Notes: generated from the sequence alone by a model not told the origin. 64,000 bases of DNA from Streptococcus infantis (GCF_018499575.1 NZ_JAHDAP010000001.1:434001-498000), one strand, 5' to 3'. Numbered from the stretch's first letter, positions 46,837 through 55,980 are shown. Numbers and translations are program-made.

Positions 46837-48786
46837 ATGAATAAATTAGTAAAATTAGGGCTTACATCATTTTCAATTTTTGTATTGAATTCATATACAC
46901 AATTCATTGTTAAATCTGATGAGAATATAAGTACAGAAACTATTGCTATCCAAGAAAATTCGGGTTATAGTGATAATAGCATCTCAAAACTAGAGTCTTC
47001 TACATCAAACCAAATTGATGACTCTAACAAATCATTCGAATCATCTATTGCTGTAACAGAAGAAAATAACGTAGAAACAAAACTAAACGATAATGTTATT
47101 TCTGAAGGTGGCCATGTTAACGTAGAGGGGCAGAATGCTACTATAAGTAAAGATGGGAAGAGTGTCACTTATAGCTATATAGTTGCTTACCAGAGAATGC
47201 ATTCTAGTGACCATACACAAACAGTAAATGATCTTTTGATTCGAGTTCCAAAGATTAAGAATGCTACGGTACAATTCACTCTTGTTGGTACACGAGACGC
47301 AAAGGGCAAACCTATCAATGTCAATGCTCCAATGAAAGAGGTTGGCTTTGATGATACAGAAAATTATGATCGAGAAACCTTTAATACACCGACTTCTGAA
47401 GAACTGGAATCTGGGAAAACACCTTATGTAGTCAATACTAGCAACTACGAATATGGATATATGACAGATGGCAAAGTTGAATCTTATGGTTTGTTTACCA
47501 ATTTTGATAAGAGTCAAGCTTACAAAGTAGAAGTTACAGTTCCAATTGATGAAGCAAAGAAAATAAAATACTTACCAATTGACGCTAGAATGGTTTGGAA
47601 AGCTAGTCAAGAAGGTGGTGTTAATAGCTATGAAACAGGCTCTCAAAACTTAGAAGAATATTCTAACCATTATTTTGCTGCCGACTTGAATAGTGACGTT
47701 ATTGGTGGTATGGGAGACCCTTCATCCATTGATGAAAGTTATGTAAGGAATGGTCATCTTATCAAGTCAGTGTCCAATCCCAATACCTATATCACCCCAA
47801 ATAATGGTGATTGGACAAGAATTCCTGAAGATACCAATATAGATAAATCAACTTTTTTCAATTATGTTGATAAATTTACGCTAAGGGCAAACACGAATGT
47901 AGTTTATTATGTATCTGAAAAAGAAGATATGGCTGACCAAGATGTATCGCCTTTATATACAGGTAATGTAATTGTAGATTATCTTATCAAAGGTACTAAC
48001 CAAAAATTAAAAGAAACATACAACAAGATTTCTGAATTTCCTATTTATGATTCAACTGGAGAGTTAGTTACATACAAAGTCGGGGATAATAACATTGAAC
48101 GACCTGACAAAATAATGGTTGATGGAATCATATATCGTCTTGTTGGACTCTCGACTTCTTCTGATTCGGAAACTGGAACGTTGAAAAATGGAACAGTTCA
48201 TATTGCTTATGAATATGAAAAGGAAATCATAACAACGACAGTAGAGCCGACAACTACAACGACAGTAGAACCAACAACTACAACGACAGTAGAACCAACA
48301 ACTACAACGACAGTAGAACCGACAACTACAACGACAGTAGAACCGACAACTACAACGACAGTAGAACCAACAACTGCAACGACAGTAGAACCAACAACTG
48401 CAACGACAGTAGAGCCGACAACTACAACGACAGTAGAACCAACAACTACAACGACAGTAGAACCGACAACTACAACGACAGTAGAACCAACAACTACAAC
48501 GACAGTAGAACCAACAACTGTAACGACAGTAGAACCAACAATTACAACAGTAGAGCCAACAACTACAACTACGGTAGATCCGATTCCTGGTTCTAGTTCT
48601 GAATCTGGACAGATACAGTCTTTTAGTTCCGAAAAAGCAACAGAAGCAGAGTCAAAATCTGTAGCAGAACAAGCACAGTTACCAAATACAGGTGAGGCAA
48701 ATTCTAAATTATTCTTTACTATCGCATCTATTCTAATGGGATTCTTTGGAATTTCACTATTAAAAAAGACACACGATAATAAGTGA
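46837..48786 (+). CDS. LPXTG cell-wall-anchored adhesin with MucBP-like domain and VEPTTTTT stalk
   Basis: 649 aa surface protein. The N-terminal hydrophobic stretch (about residues 5-25) acts as signal peptide but lacks a clear AXA site. A head of about 280 residues (about 90-370) is adhesin-like but not recognised. A MucBP-like beta domain follows at about 375-463 (VIVDYLIKGTNQKLKETY to VHIAYEYEKE). The stalk has 14 VEP units and one VDP, mostly 8 residues each (VEPTTTTT), which should be rigid and heavily O-glycosylated. The sorting signal is LPNTGEANSK, a hydrophobic segment and KKTHDNK. It would be linked to peptidoglycan by sortase A. Confidence 0.88.
   Translation: MNKLVKLGLTSFSIFVLNSYTQFIVKSDENISTETIAIQENSGYSDNSISKLESSTSNQIDDSNKSFESSIAVTEENNVETKLNDNVISEGGHVNVEGQNATISKDGKSVTYSYIVAYQRMHSSDHTQTVNDLLIRVPKIKNATVQFTLVGTRDAKGKPINVNAPMKEVGFDDTENYDRETFNTPTSEELESGKTPYVVNTSNYEYGYMTDGKVESYGLFTNFDKSQAYKVEVTVPIDEAKKIKYLPIDARMVWKASQEGGVNSYETGSQNLEEYSNHYFAADLNSDVIGGMGDPSSIDESYVRNGHLIKSVSNPNTYITPNNGDWTRIPEDTNIDKSTFFNYVDKFTLRANTNVVYYVSEKEDMADQDVSPLYTGNVIVDYLIKGTNQKLKETYNKISEFPIYDSTGELVTYKVGDNNIERPDKIMVDGIIYRLVGLSTSSDSETGTLKNGTVHIAYEYEKEIITTTVEPTTTTTVEPTTTTTVEPTTTTTVEPTTTTTVEPTTTTTVEPTTATTVEPTTATTVEPTTTTTVEPTTTTTVEPTTTTTVEPTTTTTVEPTTVTTVEPTITTVEPTTTTTVDPIPGSSSESGQIQSFSSEKATEAESKSVAEQAQLPNTGEANSKLFFTIASILMGFFGISLLKKTHDNK
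48228..48580 (+). repeat. 24-bp in-frame tandem repeat encoding the VEPTTTTT stalk
   Basis: About 15 copies of a 24-base unit with core ACGACAGTAGAACC(A/G)ACA. Most variation is third-position CCA/CCG. Two units carry Ala (GCA), one Val (GTA) and one Ile, and one unit is a codon shorter. Confidence 0.9.
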
Positions 48787-48809
48787 GTCTCAATCAAAGA
48801 TTTAACATG

Positions 48810-48836
48810 AGTCAACCCTTTGGGGCTGACTTTTTT
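48810..48836 (+). terminator. Terminator of the LPNTG adhesin gene
   Basis: AGTCA-A-CCC pairs with GGG-C-TGACT across a short TTTG loop, with one internal mismatch, followed by T6. Confidence 0.8.
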
Positions 48837-49024
48837 AATTGAATGATTTGTTAAGTGAAGTCTGAGGCATTTAAGGGATATTGTGTATATTTATTCCAAG
48901 AAACGATTAACAATCTTTTCAAAACCTTAAATTATTCTAAACTTTTTCTTAAAGAAAACTGATATAAGTTATCTTTAAGCGGAATTCTGTATATTCATAC
49001 CATCACTAAGAAAGGAGTGCCGGT

Positions 49025-50068
49025 ATGAACTATATAGTAATTCCAGCTTATCAACCTGATAATAAACTTATCAAACTCATTGAAAAAATCCACGAAAAGA
49101 GTGATTTTCATATCCTAGTTATTGACGACGGTAGTTCATCAAAGTGTCAAACTATCTTTGATAAAGCAGAACAATATGCTACGGTACTCCGTCACCAAGT
49201 GAACCAAGGTAAAGGCCAAGCACTTAAAACGGCTTTCACTTATATCCAAAAACAAAATAGCCATGGAACAGTCGTAACGGCAGACGCAGATGGTCAGCAT
49301 AAGATTTGGGATATTTTCCGTACGGCTAATAAAGCTTCTGAAAATCCTAACAAGCTAATCCTAGGTGTGCGTGCCTTCACAGGTAAAGTACCTCTTCGTA
49401 GTCGTTTTGGAAATAGCTTAACAAAAGCACTCTTTAAACTGCAAACAGGAGTAGGAGTAACAGATACACAAACAGGACTTCGTGCTTTTACAACAAATCT
49501 TATTCCTTTTATGTTAAAAATAGAAGGAAATCGTTACGAATACGAAATGAACATGCTGCTCAAAGCAAGCAAAGAATATCAAATTTTAGAAGTCCCCATT
49601 GAAACAGTTTATATCAATGATAATGAAGCATCACACTTCCGTCCGATTAGAGATGGATTAATGATTTATAAAAATATTTTTAAATTTGCCTTATCATCTC
49701 TTAGTAGCTTTGTTGTTGACTATGTTGTCTACGCCCTAGCAATCTTGATTTTGTCGACAGTTCCGACGAGTTTACGTATTTTCCTAGCCAACGGACTAGC
49801 CCGTGTGACCAGCTCTATTTTTAACTACTCTACAAATAAAAAACTAGTCTTTAAAAACGACGATAGCCTTGCTAAGACAGGAATGGGATACTTTGGTTTA
49901 GCAGTTGGACTCTTTGTTCTAGATACGCTGCTTATTCGTCTATTCTTTACTGTATTTGGAATTAATCTCCTAATCTCTAAGATTATTGTCGGTATTCTTC
50001 TCTTTGCGGTCTCATGGACTGTTCAGAAGAAAGTCATTTTTAAAGAAAGGACAACAACGGTACTATGA
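49025..50068 (+). CDS. GT2 glycosyltransferase fused to a GtrA-like membrane domain
   Basis: 347 aa. The N-terminal GT2 domain (about 1-200) has IVIPAYQPDN, LVIDDGSS and the DXD-like TADADGQHKIWD, close to dolichyl- or undecaprenyl-phosphate sugar transferases. The C-terminal half (about 220-340) has four hydrophobic helices of the GtrA type. Such fusions are thought to load a sugar onto a lipid carrier and move it across the membrane. AAGGAG precedes the ATG. It overlaps the next gene by 4 bases and heads a three-gene operon of probable envelope glycosylation. Confidence 0.87.
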   Translation: MNYIVIPAYQPDNKLIKLIEKIHEKSDFHILVIDDGSSSKCQTIFDKAEQYATVLRHQVNQGKGQALKTAFTYIQKQNSHGTVVTADADGQHKIWDIFRTANKASENPNKLILGVRAFTGKVPLRSRFGNSLTKALFKLQTGVGVTDTQTGLRAFTTNLIPFMLKIEGNRYEYEMNMLLKASKEYQILEVPIETVYINDNEASHFRPIRDGLMIYKNIFKFALSSLSSFVVDYVVYALAILILSTVPTSLRIFLANGLARVTSSIFNYSTNKKLVFKNDDSLAKTGMGYFGLAVGLFVLDTLLIRLFFTVFGINLLISKIIVGILLFAVSWTVQKKVIFKERTTTVL

Positions 50069-50976
50069 AATTTTTAAAGAAACGATATGCTTATGCCTCG
50101 GTTCTCGGTCTACTCTTAACAGGATCCTTTAGTTACTCTATGCTGAAAACCTTTGTATTAGCTGAAACTATTTCAACAGTGGCAACAACTAGTACAAGTT
50201 CCAATACTACACAAGCTAGTCAAGCTGCTAAAACAGCAACAGTAACTGACTCAAGTTATAAGGATGACAATATCTCTATCAATTTGTCTGAAACGACGGT
50301 GAATAATACCCAGGTATATGTTGCAGATATAACGGTAAGTTCGTCAGATTTTCTAAAAACAGCATTTGCTCAAAACTCATTTGGAACAAACGTAACTGCT
50401 AAAACATCTGTAACTGCTGCAGATAATAATGCAATATTAGCAGTTAATGGTGACTATTACGGAGCTAACTCAACAGGATATGTTATCCGTAATGGTGTCG
50501 TCTATCGTGATACTGTCCGTGAGAATTCTAGTAATGGTGATTTAGCTATTTATAAAGATGGTTCTTTCAAGATTATTTACGAAGATCAGATTTCGGCTGA
50601 GCAACTTGTTAATGACGGAGTTGTAAACCTCTTAGCTTTTGGTCCAGCCTTGGTCGAAAACGGTGAAATTTCAGTAGGAACAAACCAAGAAGTTGGACAA
50701 GCTATGGCTTCAAATCCTCGTACAGCGATTGGTATTATCGACGAAAACCACTACATTATTGTAGTTTCTGACGGACGTACTTCTGAAAGTGAAGGTCTCT
50801 CTTTGTACCAGCTAGCCGAGGTTATGAAATCCTATGGTGCAAAGACTGCCTACAATCTTGATGGTGGGGGATCCTCTACACTTTACTTCAACGGTCAGGT
50901 TATCAATAAACCAACGACTGGAGGAAACAAAATTTCAGAAAGGGCGGTGAGTGATATTGTCTACATCGGTTACTAA
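50065..50976 (+). CDS. Secreted phosphodiester glycosidase (NAGPA) family protein
   Basis: 303 aa. A signal peptide or anchor lies at the N-terminus (AYASVLGLLLTGSFSYSMLK). A Ser/Thr-rich linker (about 35-70) and a phosphodiester glycosidase domain (about 90-300) follow. The domain has the conserved AVNGDYYGANSTGYVIRNG, ASNPRTAIGI and NLDGGGSSTLYF. Family members cut GlcNAc-phosphodiester bonds, and bacterial ones are often annotated as exopolysaccharide proteins. Together with the GT2-GtrA enzyme it suggests handling of phosphate-linked sugars on the surface. It starts within the preceding gene (ATGA overlap). Confidence 0.87.
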   Translation: MKFLKKRYAYASVLGLLLTGSFSYSMLKTFVLAETISTVATTSTSSNTTQASQAAKTATVTDSSYKDDNISINLSETTVNNTQVYVADITVSSSDFLKTAFAQNSFGTNVTAKTSVTAADNNAILAVNGDYYGANSTGYVIRNGVVYRDTVRENSSNGDLAIYKDGSFKIIYEDQISAEQLVNDGVVNLLAFGPALVENGEISVGTNQEVGQAMASNPRTAIGIIDENHYIIVVSDGRTSESEGLSLYQLAEVMKSYGAKTAYNLDGGGSSTLYFNGQVINKPTTGGNKISERAVSDIVYIGY

Positions 50977-51376
50977 TCTTGGCAAAAAACGTCTTAAGAA
51001 AATAGTCATATCTTATACACTAATTACGATTTTCTTCTTTGCTTTTTCTAGAATTTATGAAGCATTTAGTTTTGGAGAGACATCAGTTTACATGCATTAC
51101 TTGTTCGCCGTACCTCTGGTCGGTGGGATAATACTAGTAATCTTTCTCAAAGCTCTTCCACATTTCTCTCGTATCAGTCTAAATCTATGGAATTCGGCAG
51201 TAGCAATTATTACAGCGGGTACACTTTTCCGAGGCATAGTCAATCTATCTGGTCGTTCAACCACACTTGATGCCCCTTACTGGTATGTCGGTATCGGATT
51301 TGTTATCCTAGCTCTTCTATCGATAGTTATAAACCCTACTCGAATGAAGAAGAATGTCAGATCAGTGGAAGTTTAG
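50951..51376 (+). CDS. Small integral membrane protein of the glycosylation operon
   Basis: 141 aa with four predicted transmembrane helices (about residues 17-36, 46-64, 78-97 and 107-127). The family is not recognised. The start is uncertain: GTG at 50951 lies within the preceding gene, and TTG at 50957 has better spacing from the AGGGCGG sequence. Overlap with the phosphodiester glycosidase gene shows it belongs to the same operon. A function as an accessory to the lipid-linked sugar step is inference from context only. A terminator follows. Confidence 0.75.
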   Translation: MILSTSVTNLGKKRLKKIVISYTLITIFFFAFSRIYEAFSFGETSVYMHYLFAVPLVGGIILVIFLKALPHFSRISLNLWNSAVAIITAGTLFRGIVNLSGRSTTLDAPYWYVGIGFVILALLSIVINPTRMKKNVRSVEV

Positions 51377-51384
51377 ATCTATTA

Positions 51385-51422
51385 TAAAAAGTAGTCGTTC
51401 AGTTACTGTTCGACTATTTTTT
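51385..51422 (+). terminator. Terminator of the GT2-GtrA operon
   Basis: AAGTAGTCG pairs with CGACTATTT around a loop of about 13 bases and is followed by T-rich sequence. Confidence 0.8.
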
Positions 51423-51592
51423 AGGACTTTTATTTCTAAAATGTTTTAACAATATTACAAATTTCTTTCTTCTTAAAAATCTTACTTTTATATTTGAAAT
51501 TATATTGTATAATAAAATGGATAATTACCGTCTTTGAAACGACAACCAAAAAGTATAAACTATAGGGATATTAAAGTTGAAAGGATAAAATA

Positions 51593-53677
51593 ATGAAAAA
51601 AATACTGCTAGCAAGTACAGTTGTTCTTTCCATGGCAGGGATTTCAAAAACAACAGTATTAGCGGAAGAAAACCATGCTACAAACAAAGTACAAAATTCA
51701 GAAAAAACTGTAGCAAATGAAACGAATAAGGAAGCGAAAGAGAAAAAGCAATCTCAAGGTCAAGAGCAAGGCAAGAAAGAGAACCAAAACGAAAGACACA
51801 ATCAGACAGAAAAAGATTCTTCTCAATCGACACAGAAGCAAGAAACAGCCGTGACCAAGGATAATTCTTCAACAGAAAAAAATACTGAAGAGGTCAACAA
51901 AGAAGGTTGGCAAAAAGAGAATGGACAATGGCGTTATTATGAACATAAAAAGGCCGTCACAAATTGGAAAAAAATAGCTGGACACTGGTACTATTTTAAC
52001 CAGGATGGTATCATGCTTATCAATACAGTCTATGATGACTACCTCTTTAACAAAAGCGGTGCTATGGTTGAAACTTCTTGGGTGAAAATAGATGAGAAGT
52101 GGTACTATGCAACTGACTCAGGAAAGATTATCCGCAATAAATGGGAAAAGATCAACGGTTCTTGGTATCGTTTTGATGAAACTGGTGCCATGTTAAGCAA
52201 AACCATTTATAATGACTACCTTCTTCAGACTAGCGGAGCTATGCATGAAAAGGGTTGGGTAAAAATGGATGAGAAGTGGTACTATGCAACTGACTCAGGA
52301 AAGATTATCCGTAATAAATGGGAAAAGATCAACGGTTCTTGGTATCGTTTCGATGAAACGGGTGCCATGTTAAGCAAAACCATTTATAATGACTATCTTC
52401 TTCAGACTAGCGGTGCTATGGCTGAAAAGAACTGGGTAAAAATGGATGAAAAGTGGTACTATGCTACTGATTCAGGAAAAGTCGTTCGTAATAAATGGGA
52501 AAAGATTAATAGCTCTTGGTACTTATTTGATAAAGACGGGGTCATGTTGAGTAGTCAATGGAAAGATAAATACTACCTAAAAGATAGTGGCGCCATGGCT
52601 CAAAATGAATGGTTCTTTGATAAAAAATACAATAGTTGGTTCTACTTAAAATCAGATGGTTCTTATGCTGAAAATCAATGGCAAGGGTCCTACTATCTCA
52701 AATCATATGGTTATATGGCCAAGAATGAGTGGATCTTTGATAAGAGTTACAATGCTTGGTATTATCTAAAAGAAGATGGACTATATGCTACTGGAACACT
52801 CAAAATCAATGGTAAAAATTATAGCTTTGAAAATAACGGGAAGTGGATCTCTAACCCATCTAGTTATTATAAAGTAAAACCAATTACAGCCTATGTTTAT
52901 AGTGCTTCTGGAGCTAGACTTAGCTATATTTCTCAAGGTACTATAGTTGCTGTTTCTGACACAGAGTCTCAAGGTGACAGACTTCCAGTCCAAATTTCTG
53001 GACTTTCAGGATTTATGAATAAGAGTGATCTTGTAGCTGTTAACACTAATAATGAGTTTATTCCTCATTACACAAGTGATGGTCGATATGTCTATCATGA
53101 GCTTTCACCTTATACAAGTATTCGTGTTGCACCTCACAGTTCATCGATGGCTATTGGTACAAAATACTATTCAGCAGATGGCATAAACTTTAATAACTTT
53201 AAAGTTGAGAATCCATTCCTATATAGAGACCTAAGAAAGCCAACAAATTACACAGCAGCTGAACTTGATAAAGTGTATTCTCTTATGAATATTCAGGGGA
53301 GCCGACTTGCAGGTAAAGGAGAGGTCTTCAAAGAAGCGGAGAAACGTTATCAGGTCAACGCACTCTATCTAATGGCCCACAGTGCTCTGGAAAGTGCATG
53401 GGGACGTAGTCAAATTGCTAAAGATAAGAATAACTTCTTTGGTATTGCTGCCTATGATACCACTCCATATGATTCTGCAAAGAGTTTCGACAATGTTGAT
53501 AAGGGAATCCTAGGTGCAGCTAAATGGATCAGAGAGAATTATATTGATGAAGGTAGAACCTATCTTGGTAACAAATCATCTGGTATGAACGTTCTTTACG
53601 CTTCCGATCCATATTGGGGTGAAAAGATTGCTAGCATTATGATGACAATCAATAGTAAACTTGGTGAAAAAGATTAA
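51593..53677 (+). CDS. lytB: Endo-beta-N-acetylglucosaminidase LytB-like, with cell-wall-binding repeats
   Basis: 694 aa secreted murein hydrolase. The signal peptide ends VLA-EE at about residue 25. A charged Lys/Glu/Gln-rich linker (about 26-100) is followed by choline-binding-like repeats (about 102-420) with the W-X-YYF-X-G pattern, for example HWYYFNQDGIML. An SH3-like domain follows, then a GH73 glucosaminidase domain whose catalytic Glu is Glu600 in LMAHSALESAWGRS. Repeats before the catalytic domain are the LytB arrangement, an enzyme that separates daughter cells. Choline-binding-type repeats suggest choline-decorated teichoic acids. It has its own terminator. Confidence 0.92.
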   Translation: MKKILLASTVVLSMAGISKTTVLAEENHATNKVQNSEKTVANETNKEAKEKKQSQGQEQGKKENQNERHNQTEKDSSQSTQKQETAVTKDNSSTEKNTEEVNKEGWQKENGQWRYYEHKKAVTNWKKIAGHWYYFNQDGIMLINTVYDDYLFNKSGAMVETSWVKIDEKWYYATDSGKIIRNKWEKINGSWYRFDETGAMLSKTIYNDYLLQTSGAMHEKGWVKMDEKWYYATDSGKIIRNKWEKINGSWYRFDETGAMLSKTIYNDYLLQTSGAMAEKNWVKMDEKWYYATDSGKVVRNKWEKINSSWYLFDKDGVMLSSQWKDKYYLKDSGAMAQNEWFFDKKYNSWFYLKSDGSYAENQWQGSYYLKSYGYMAKNEWIFDKSYNAWYYLKEDGLYATGTLKINGKNYSFENNGKWISNPSSYYKVKPITAYVYSASGARLSYISQGTIVAVSDTESQGDRLPVQISGLSGFMNKSDLVAVNTNNEFIPHYTSDGRYVYHELSPYTSIRVAPHSSSMAIGTKYYSADGINFNNFKVENPFLYRDLRKPTNYTAAELDKVYSLMNIQGSRLAGKGEVFKEAEKRYQVNALYLMAHSALESAWGRSQIAKDKNNFFGIAAYDTTPYDSAKSFDNVDKGILGAAKWIRENYIDEGRTYLGNKSSGMNVLYASDPYWGEKIASIMMTINSKLGEKD
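52091..52502 (+). repeat. 177-bp (59-aa) tandem repeat within lytB
   Basis: Copies start at 52091, 52268 and 52445, exactly 177 bases apart. The first two are almost identical in DNA; the third is partial and diverges after about 60 bases. Each full copy encodes several cell-wall-binding motifs. Confidence 0.85.
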
Positions 53678-53685
53678 AACATTTT

Positions 53686-53718
53686 AAAATCGATAACTTT
53701 AAAATGGTTATCGATTTT
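53686..53718 (+). terminator. lytB terminator
   Basis: AAAATCGATAAC (53686-53697) pairs with GTTATCGATTTT (53707-53718). Confidence 0.85.
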
Positions 53719-53754
53719 CTCTATTATAAATCATAAATATAAATCATAAAAAAT

Positions 53755-53786
53755 AAAGGGTTTACTTTTTTAGTAAACCCTTTTTT
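53755..53786. terminator. Second terminator, mainly for the minus-strand LPETG adhesin gene
   Basis: AAAGGGTTTACT (53755-53766) pairs with AGTAAACCCTTT (53772-53783). A- and T-runs occur on both sides, so it can act for both convergent genes. Confidence 0.88.
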
Positions 53787-53840
53787 GGTTGTGAACTTAA
53801 ATCATCTAAAATTAGACCACTTTAATTGTGTTCATTAAAA

Positions 53841-55811
53841 TTAGTTATTTTTAGATTTAAGTGAATTTCTAACAACTAGAATTGATGAAACAAGGATGAT
53901 AGTACCAAGAATTGTTACAAATGTTCCTTTTCTTTCACCAGTTTCTGGAAGCCCTGGTTTATCCTTAGTTGTAGTTACTGTAGATTCAGGCTCTTCAGTT
54001 GTAGTTGTTGTAGATGAAGTAGTCTTAGACTCACCAGTTGTAGTTGTTGTGCTTGAAGTAGTCTTAGATTCTTCAGTTGTAGTTGTTGTGCTTGAAGTAG
54101 TCTTAGATTCTTCAGTTGTAGTTGTTGTGCTTGAAGTAGTCTTAGGCTCTTCAGTTGTAGTTGTTGTGCTTGAAGTAGTCTTAGGCTCTTCAGTTGTAGT
54201 TGTTGTGCTTGAAGTAGTCTTAGGTTCTTCAGTTGTAGTTGTTGTACTTGAAGTAGTCTTAGGCTCTTCAGTTGTAGTTGTTGTGCTTGAAGTAGTCTTA
54301 GGCTCTTCAGTTGTAGTTGTTGTGCTTGAAGTAGTCTTAGGCTCTTCAGTTGTAGTTGTTGTGCTTGAAGTAGTCTTAGATTCTTCAGTTGTAGTTGTTG
54401 TGCTTGAAGTAGTCTTAGGCTCTTCAGTTGTAGTTGTTGTGCTTGAAGTAGTCTTAGGCTCTTCAGTTGTAGTTGTTGTGCTTGAAGTAGTCTTAGGTTC
54501 TTCAGTTGTAGTTGTTGTAGTTGAAGTAGTCTTAGGTTCTTCAGTTGTAGTTGTTGTAGTTGAAGTAGTTGTAGGTTCTTCAGTTGTTGTTGTAGTTGAA
54601 GTAGTTGTAGGCTCTTCAGTTGTAGTTGTTGTGCTTGAAGTAGTCTTAGGCTCTTCAGTTGTAGTTGTTGTAGTTGAAGTAGTCTTAGGCTCTTCAGTTG
54701 TAGTTGTTGTAGTTGTAGTAGTCTTAGGCTCTTCAGTTGTAGTTGTTGTAGTTGAAGTAGTTGTAGGCTCTTCAGTTGTTGTTGTTGTGGTTGTAGTTGT
54801 GGTTGTGGTAGTTGAAGTTTGATCGCCATCCACACCACCGTTTGCATTGATGTTTGCCACAGATGCGTTTACTTCTTTGGCCACAACCGCAGTTTCACCT
54901 TTGACTTGGTACCAAACTTTTGTGTTGTTCTTGAAGTCTTTTTGGTTTTCGTTTTCTACTTTTGTACGATAGAAAATAAGAACGCCAGTCTTGTTGATCA
55001 AGTCTTTTGGAATTGTAACAGTGATTTTTCCAGAAGCATCAATTGTGAATGTTGATCCAGGAAAGGCAGCTAAGAAATCGTCGATAGCAGTTGCACCACC
55101 GTAGTATCCTGGTTTATTACCTGTTGTAGTAATACTGAAGCTATCTTTTACAAGGGAATGTCCACCTTGGATTTCATCTTCCACACGAACGTCACCATCA
55201 ACCTCTAAGTTCATAGCATTAATGGTTAGAGTCCAAAGAATGTGTTCAGGATCGTTAGCGTGCATATCACCTGCTTTGAGATAGAATGGAGCGCTATTAA
55301 CACCAGTCGCCATTTTCTTAACGCTTAAATCAACTGTCTTATCTCCACTGATGATAGTAAATTTACCAACATGTTCTTTATCAGTTGCTGTATTGTTATG
55401 AACTTCAATCTCAAATTCACCCCAACCACGGATGTTTTGAAGGTTTTTGATAGCTTCGTTAAAAGTAACAGTAGCAGAGCCATCAGTAATGACCATGTCT
55501 CCAACGTAAGTTCCGTCGATGTTTAGAGGAATAGTCTTTTTAAAACCTACCCCATAGACTGTACCAGAACTAGTCCAATTAACTTTTAATGTGTCACCTG
55601 GTTGGATTTTTTGTGCGTGTTCGTCAAATGTAAACTTAACGGTTGTTTGTCCACCATCTGTAATTTCATTTGATGAAACAGTCAGTGAGCTAATATTGTT
55701 ACTGACATCTCCAGCTTTTACCACATCAGATTGCGAAAATACTATGAATAATAATGGTAAAAATATAAGTAAGAAGAATTTTGCAAACTTACTTAGATTA
55801 TTTTTTTTCAT
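53841..55811 (-). CDS. LPXTG surface adhesin with collagen-binding-like head and long TEEPKTTSS stalk
   Basis: 656 aa. The signal peptide MKKNNLSKFAKFFLLIFL and following residues are cleaved near VKA-GD at residue 33. The head (about 35-330) has the look of Ig-like MSCRAMM/collagen-binding domains, with GDTLKVNW, GWGEFEIEVHN and VTIPKDLINKTGVLIFYRT. The stalk (about 335-610) has about 21 units of mostly 13 residues (EEPKTTSSTTTTT). The anchor is LPETGERKG, a hydrophobic segment and RNSLKSKNN. Its promoter and leader match those of the next minus-strand adhesin gene. GGAGAAG precedes the ATG. Confidence 0.87.
   Translation of the reverse strand: MKKNNLSKFAKFFLLIFLPLLFIVFSQSDVVKAGDVSNNISSLTVSSNEITDGGQTTVKFTFDEHAQKIQPGDTLKVNWTSSGTVYGVGFKKTIPLNIDGTYVGDMVITDGSATVTFNEAIKNLQNIRGWGEFEIEVHNNTATDKEHVGKFTIISGDKTVDLSVKKMATGVNSAPFYLKAGDMHANDPEHILWTLTINAMNLEVDGDVRVEDEIQGGHSLVKDSFSITTTGNKPGYYGGATAIDDFLAAFPGSTFTIDASGKITVTIPKDLINKTGVLIFYRTKVENENQKDFKNNTKVWYQVKGETAVVAKEVNASVANINANGGVDGDQTSTTTTTTTTTTTTTEEPTTTSTTTTTTEEPKTTTTTTTTTEEPKTTSTTTTTTEEPKTTSSTTTTTEEPTTTSTTTTTEEPTTTSTTTTTTEEPKTTSTTTTTTEEPKTTSSTTTTTEEPKTTSSTTTTTEEPKTTSSTTTTTEESKTTSSTTTTTEEPKTTSSTTTTTEEPKTTSSTTTTTEEPKTTSSTTTTTEEPKTTSSTTTTTEEPKTTSSTTTTTEEPKTTSSTTTTTEESKTTSSTTTTTEESKTTSSTTTTTGESKTTSSTTTTTEEPESTVTTTKDKPGLPETGERKGTFVTILGTIILVSSILVVRNSLKSKNN
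53987..54815 (-). repeat. 39-bp in-frame tandem repeat encoding the EEPKTTSSTTTTT stalk
   Basis: About 21 units, most exactly 39 bases. Many neighbours are identical or differ at one base. Units vary in EEP/EES/GES and in KTTSS/TTTS. Confidence 0.92.
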
Positions 55812-55928
55812 TTTCTTCTCCTATTTGTCTCCAAATTTTTACACTTATTTGTATGTTAAAACTAAAACTTACAAAAATATGCATAATTATATAGGTTACT
55901 TTTTCAAGACAACACTACTAAAAATGCA

Positions 55929-55980
55929 CCTCCTACTAGTCAATTATCAAAAAAATATCCTATATGGTGAATTATATCAC
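55929..55980 (-). promoter_or_regulatory. Conserved adhesin promoter/leader element, copy A
   Basis: On the minus strand GTGATATAATTCACC is followed by TATAGGATA and, further on, TAGTAGGAGG. The same block, with small changes, lies before the second adhesin gene (58168-58216). The -10 TATAAT sits inside the inverted repeat GTGA-N6-TCAC (55967-55980). Confidence 0.75.

Noticed and set aside
48207..48815. Minus-strand open frame of 202 codons opposite the VEPTTTTT stalk
   Set aside because: It encodes only VVVVGST repeats, the reverse complement of the Thr/Val/Glu/Pro units. There is no ribosome binding site or promoter, and the plus-strand gene has a signal peptide and LPXTG anchor.
53987..54815. 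Possible CRISPR array (regular 39-bp repeats)
   Set aside because: The repeats are directly adjacent without unique spacers, are in frame with a protein, and no cas genes are nearby.
53896..54822. Plus-strand Val/Leu/Ser-rich frame, and a second minus-strand Leu/Gln-rich frame, across the 39-bp array
   Set aside because: Repeats with a unit divisible by three stay open in several frames. Only the minus-strand 656-aa frame has a signal peptide, head and sorting signal.
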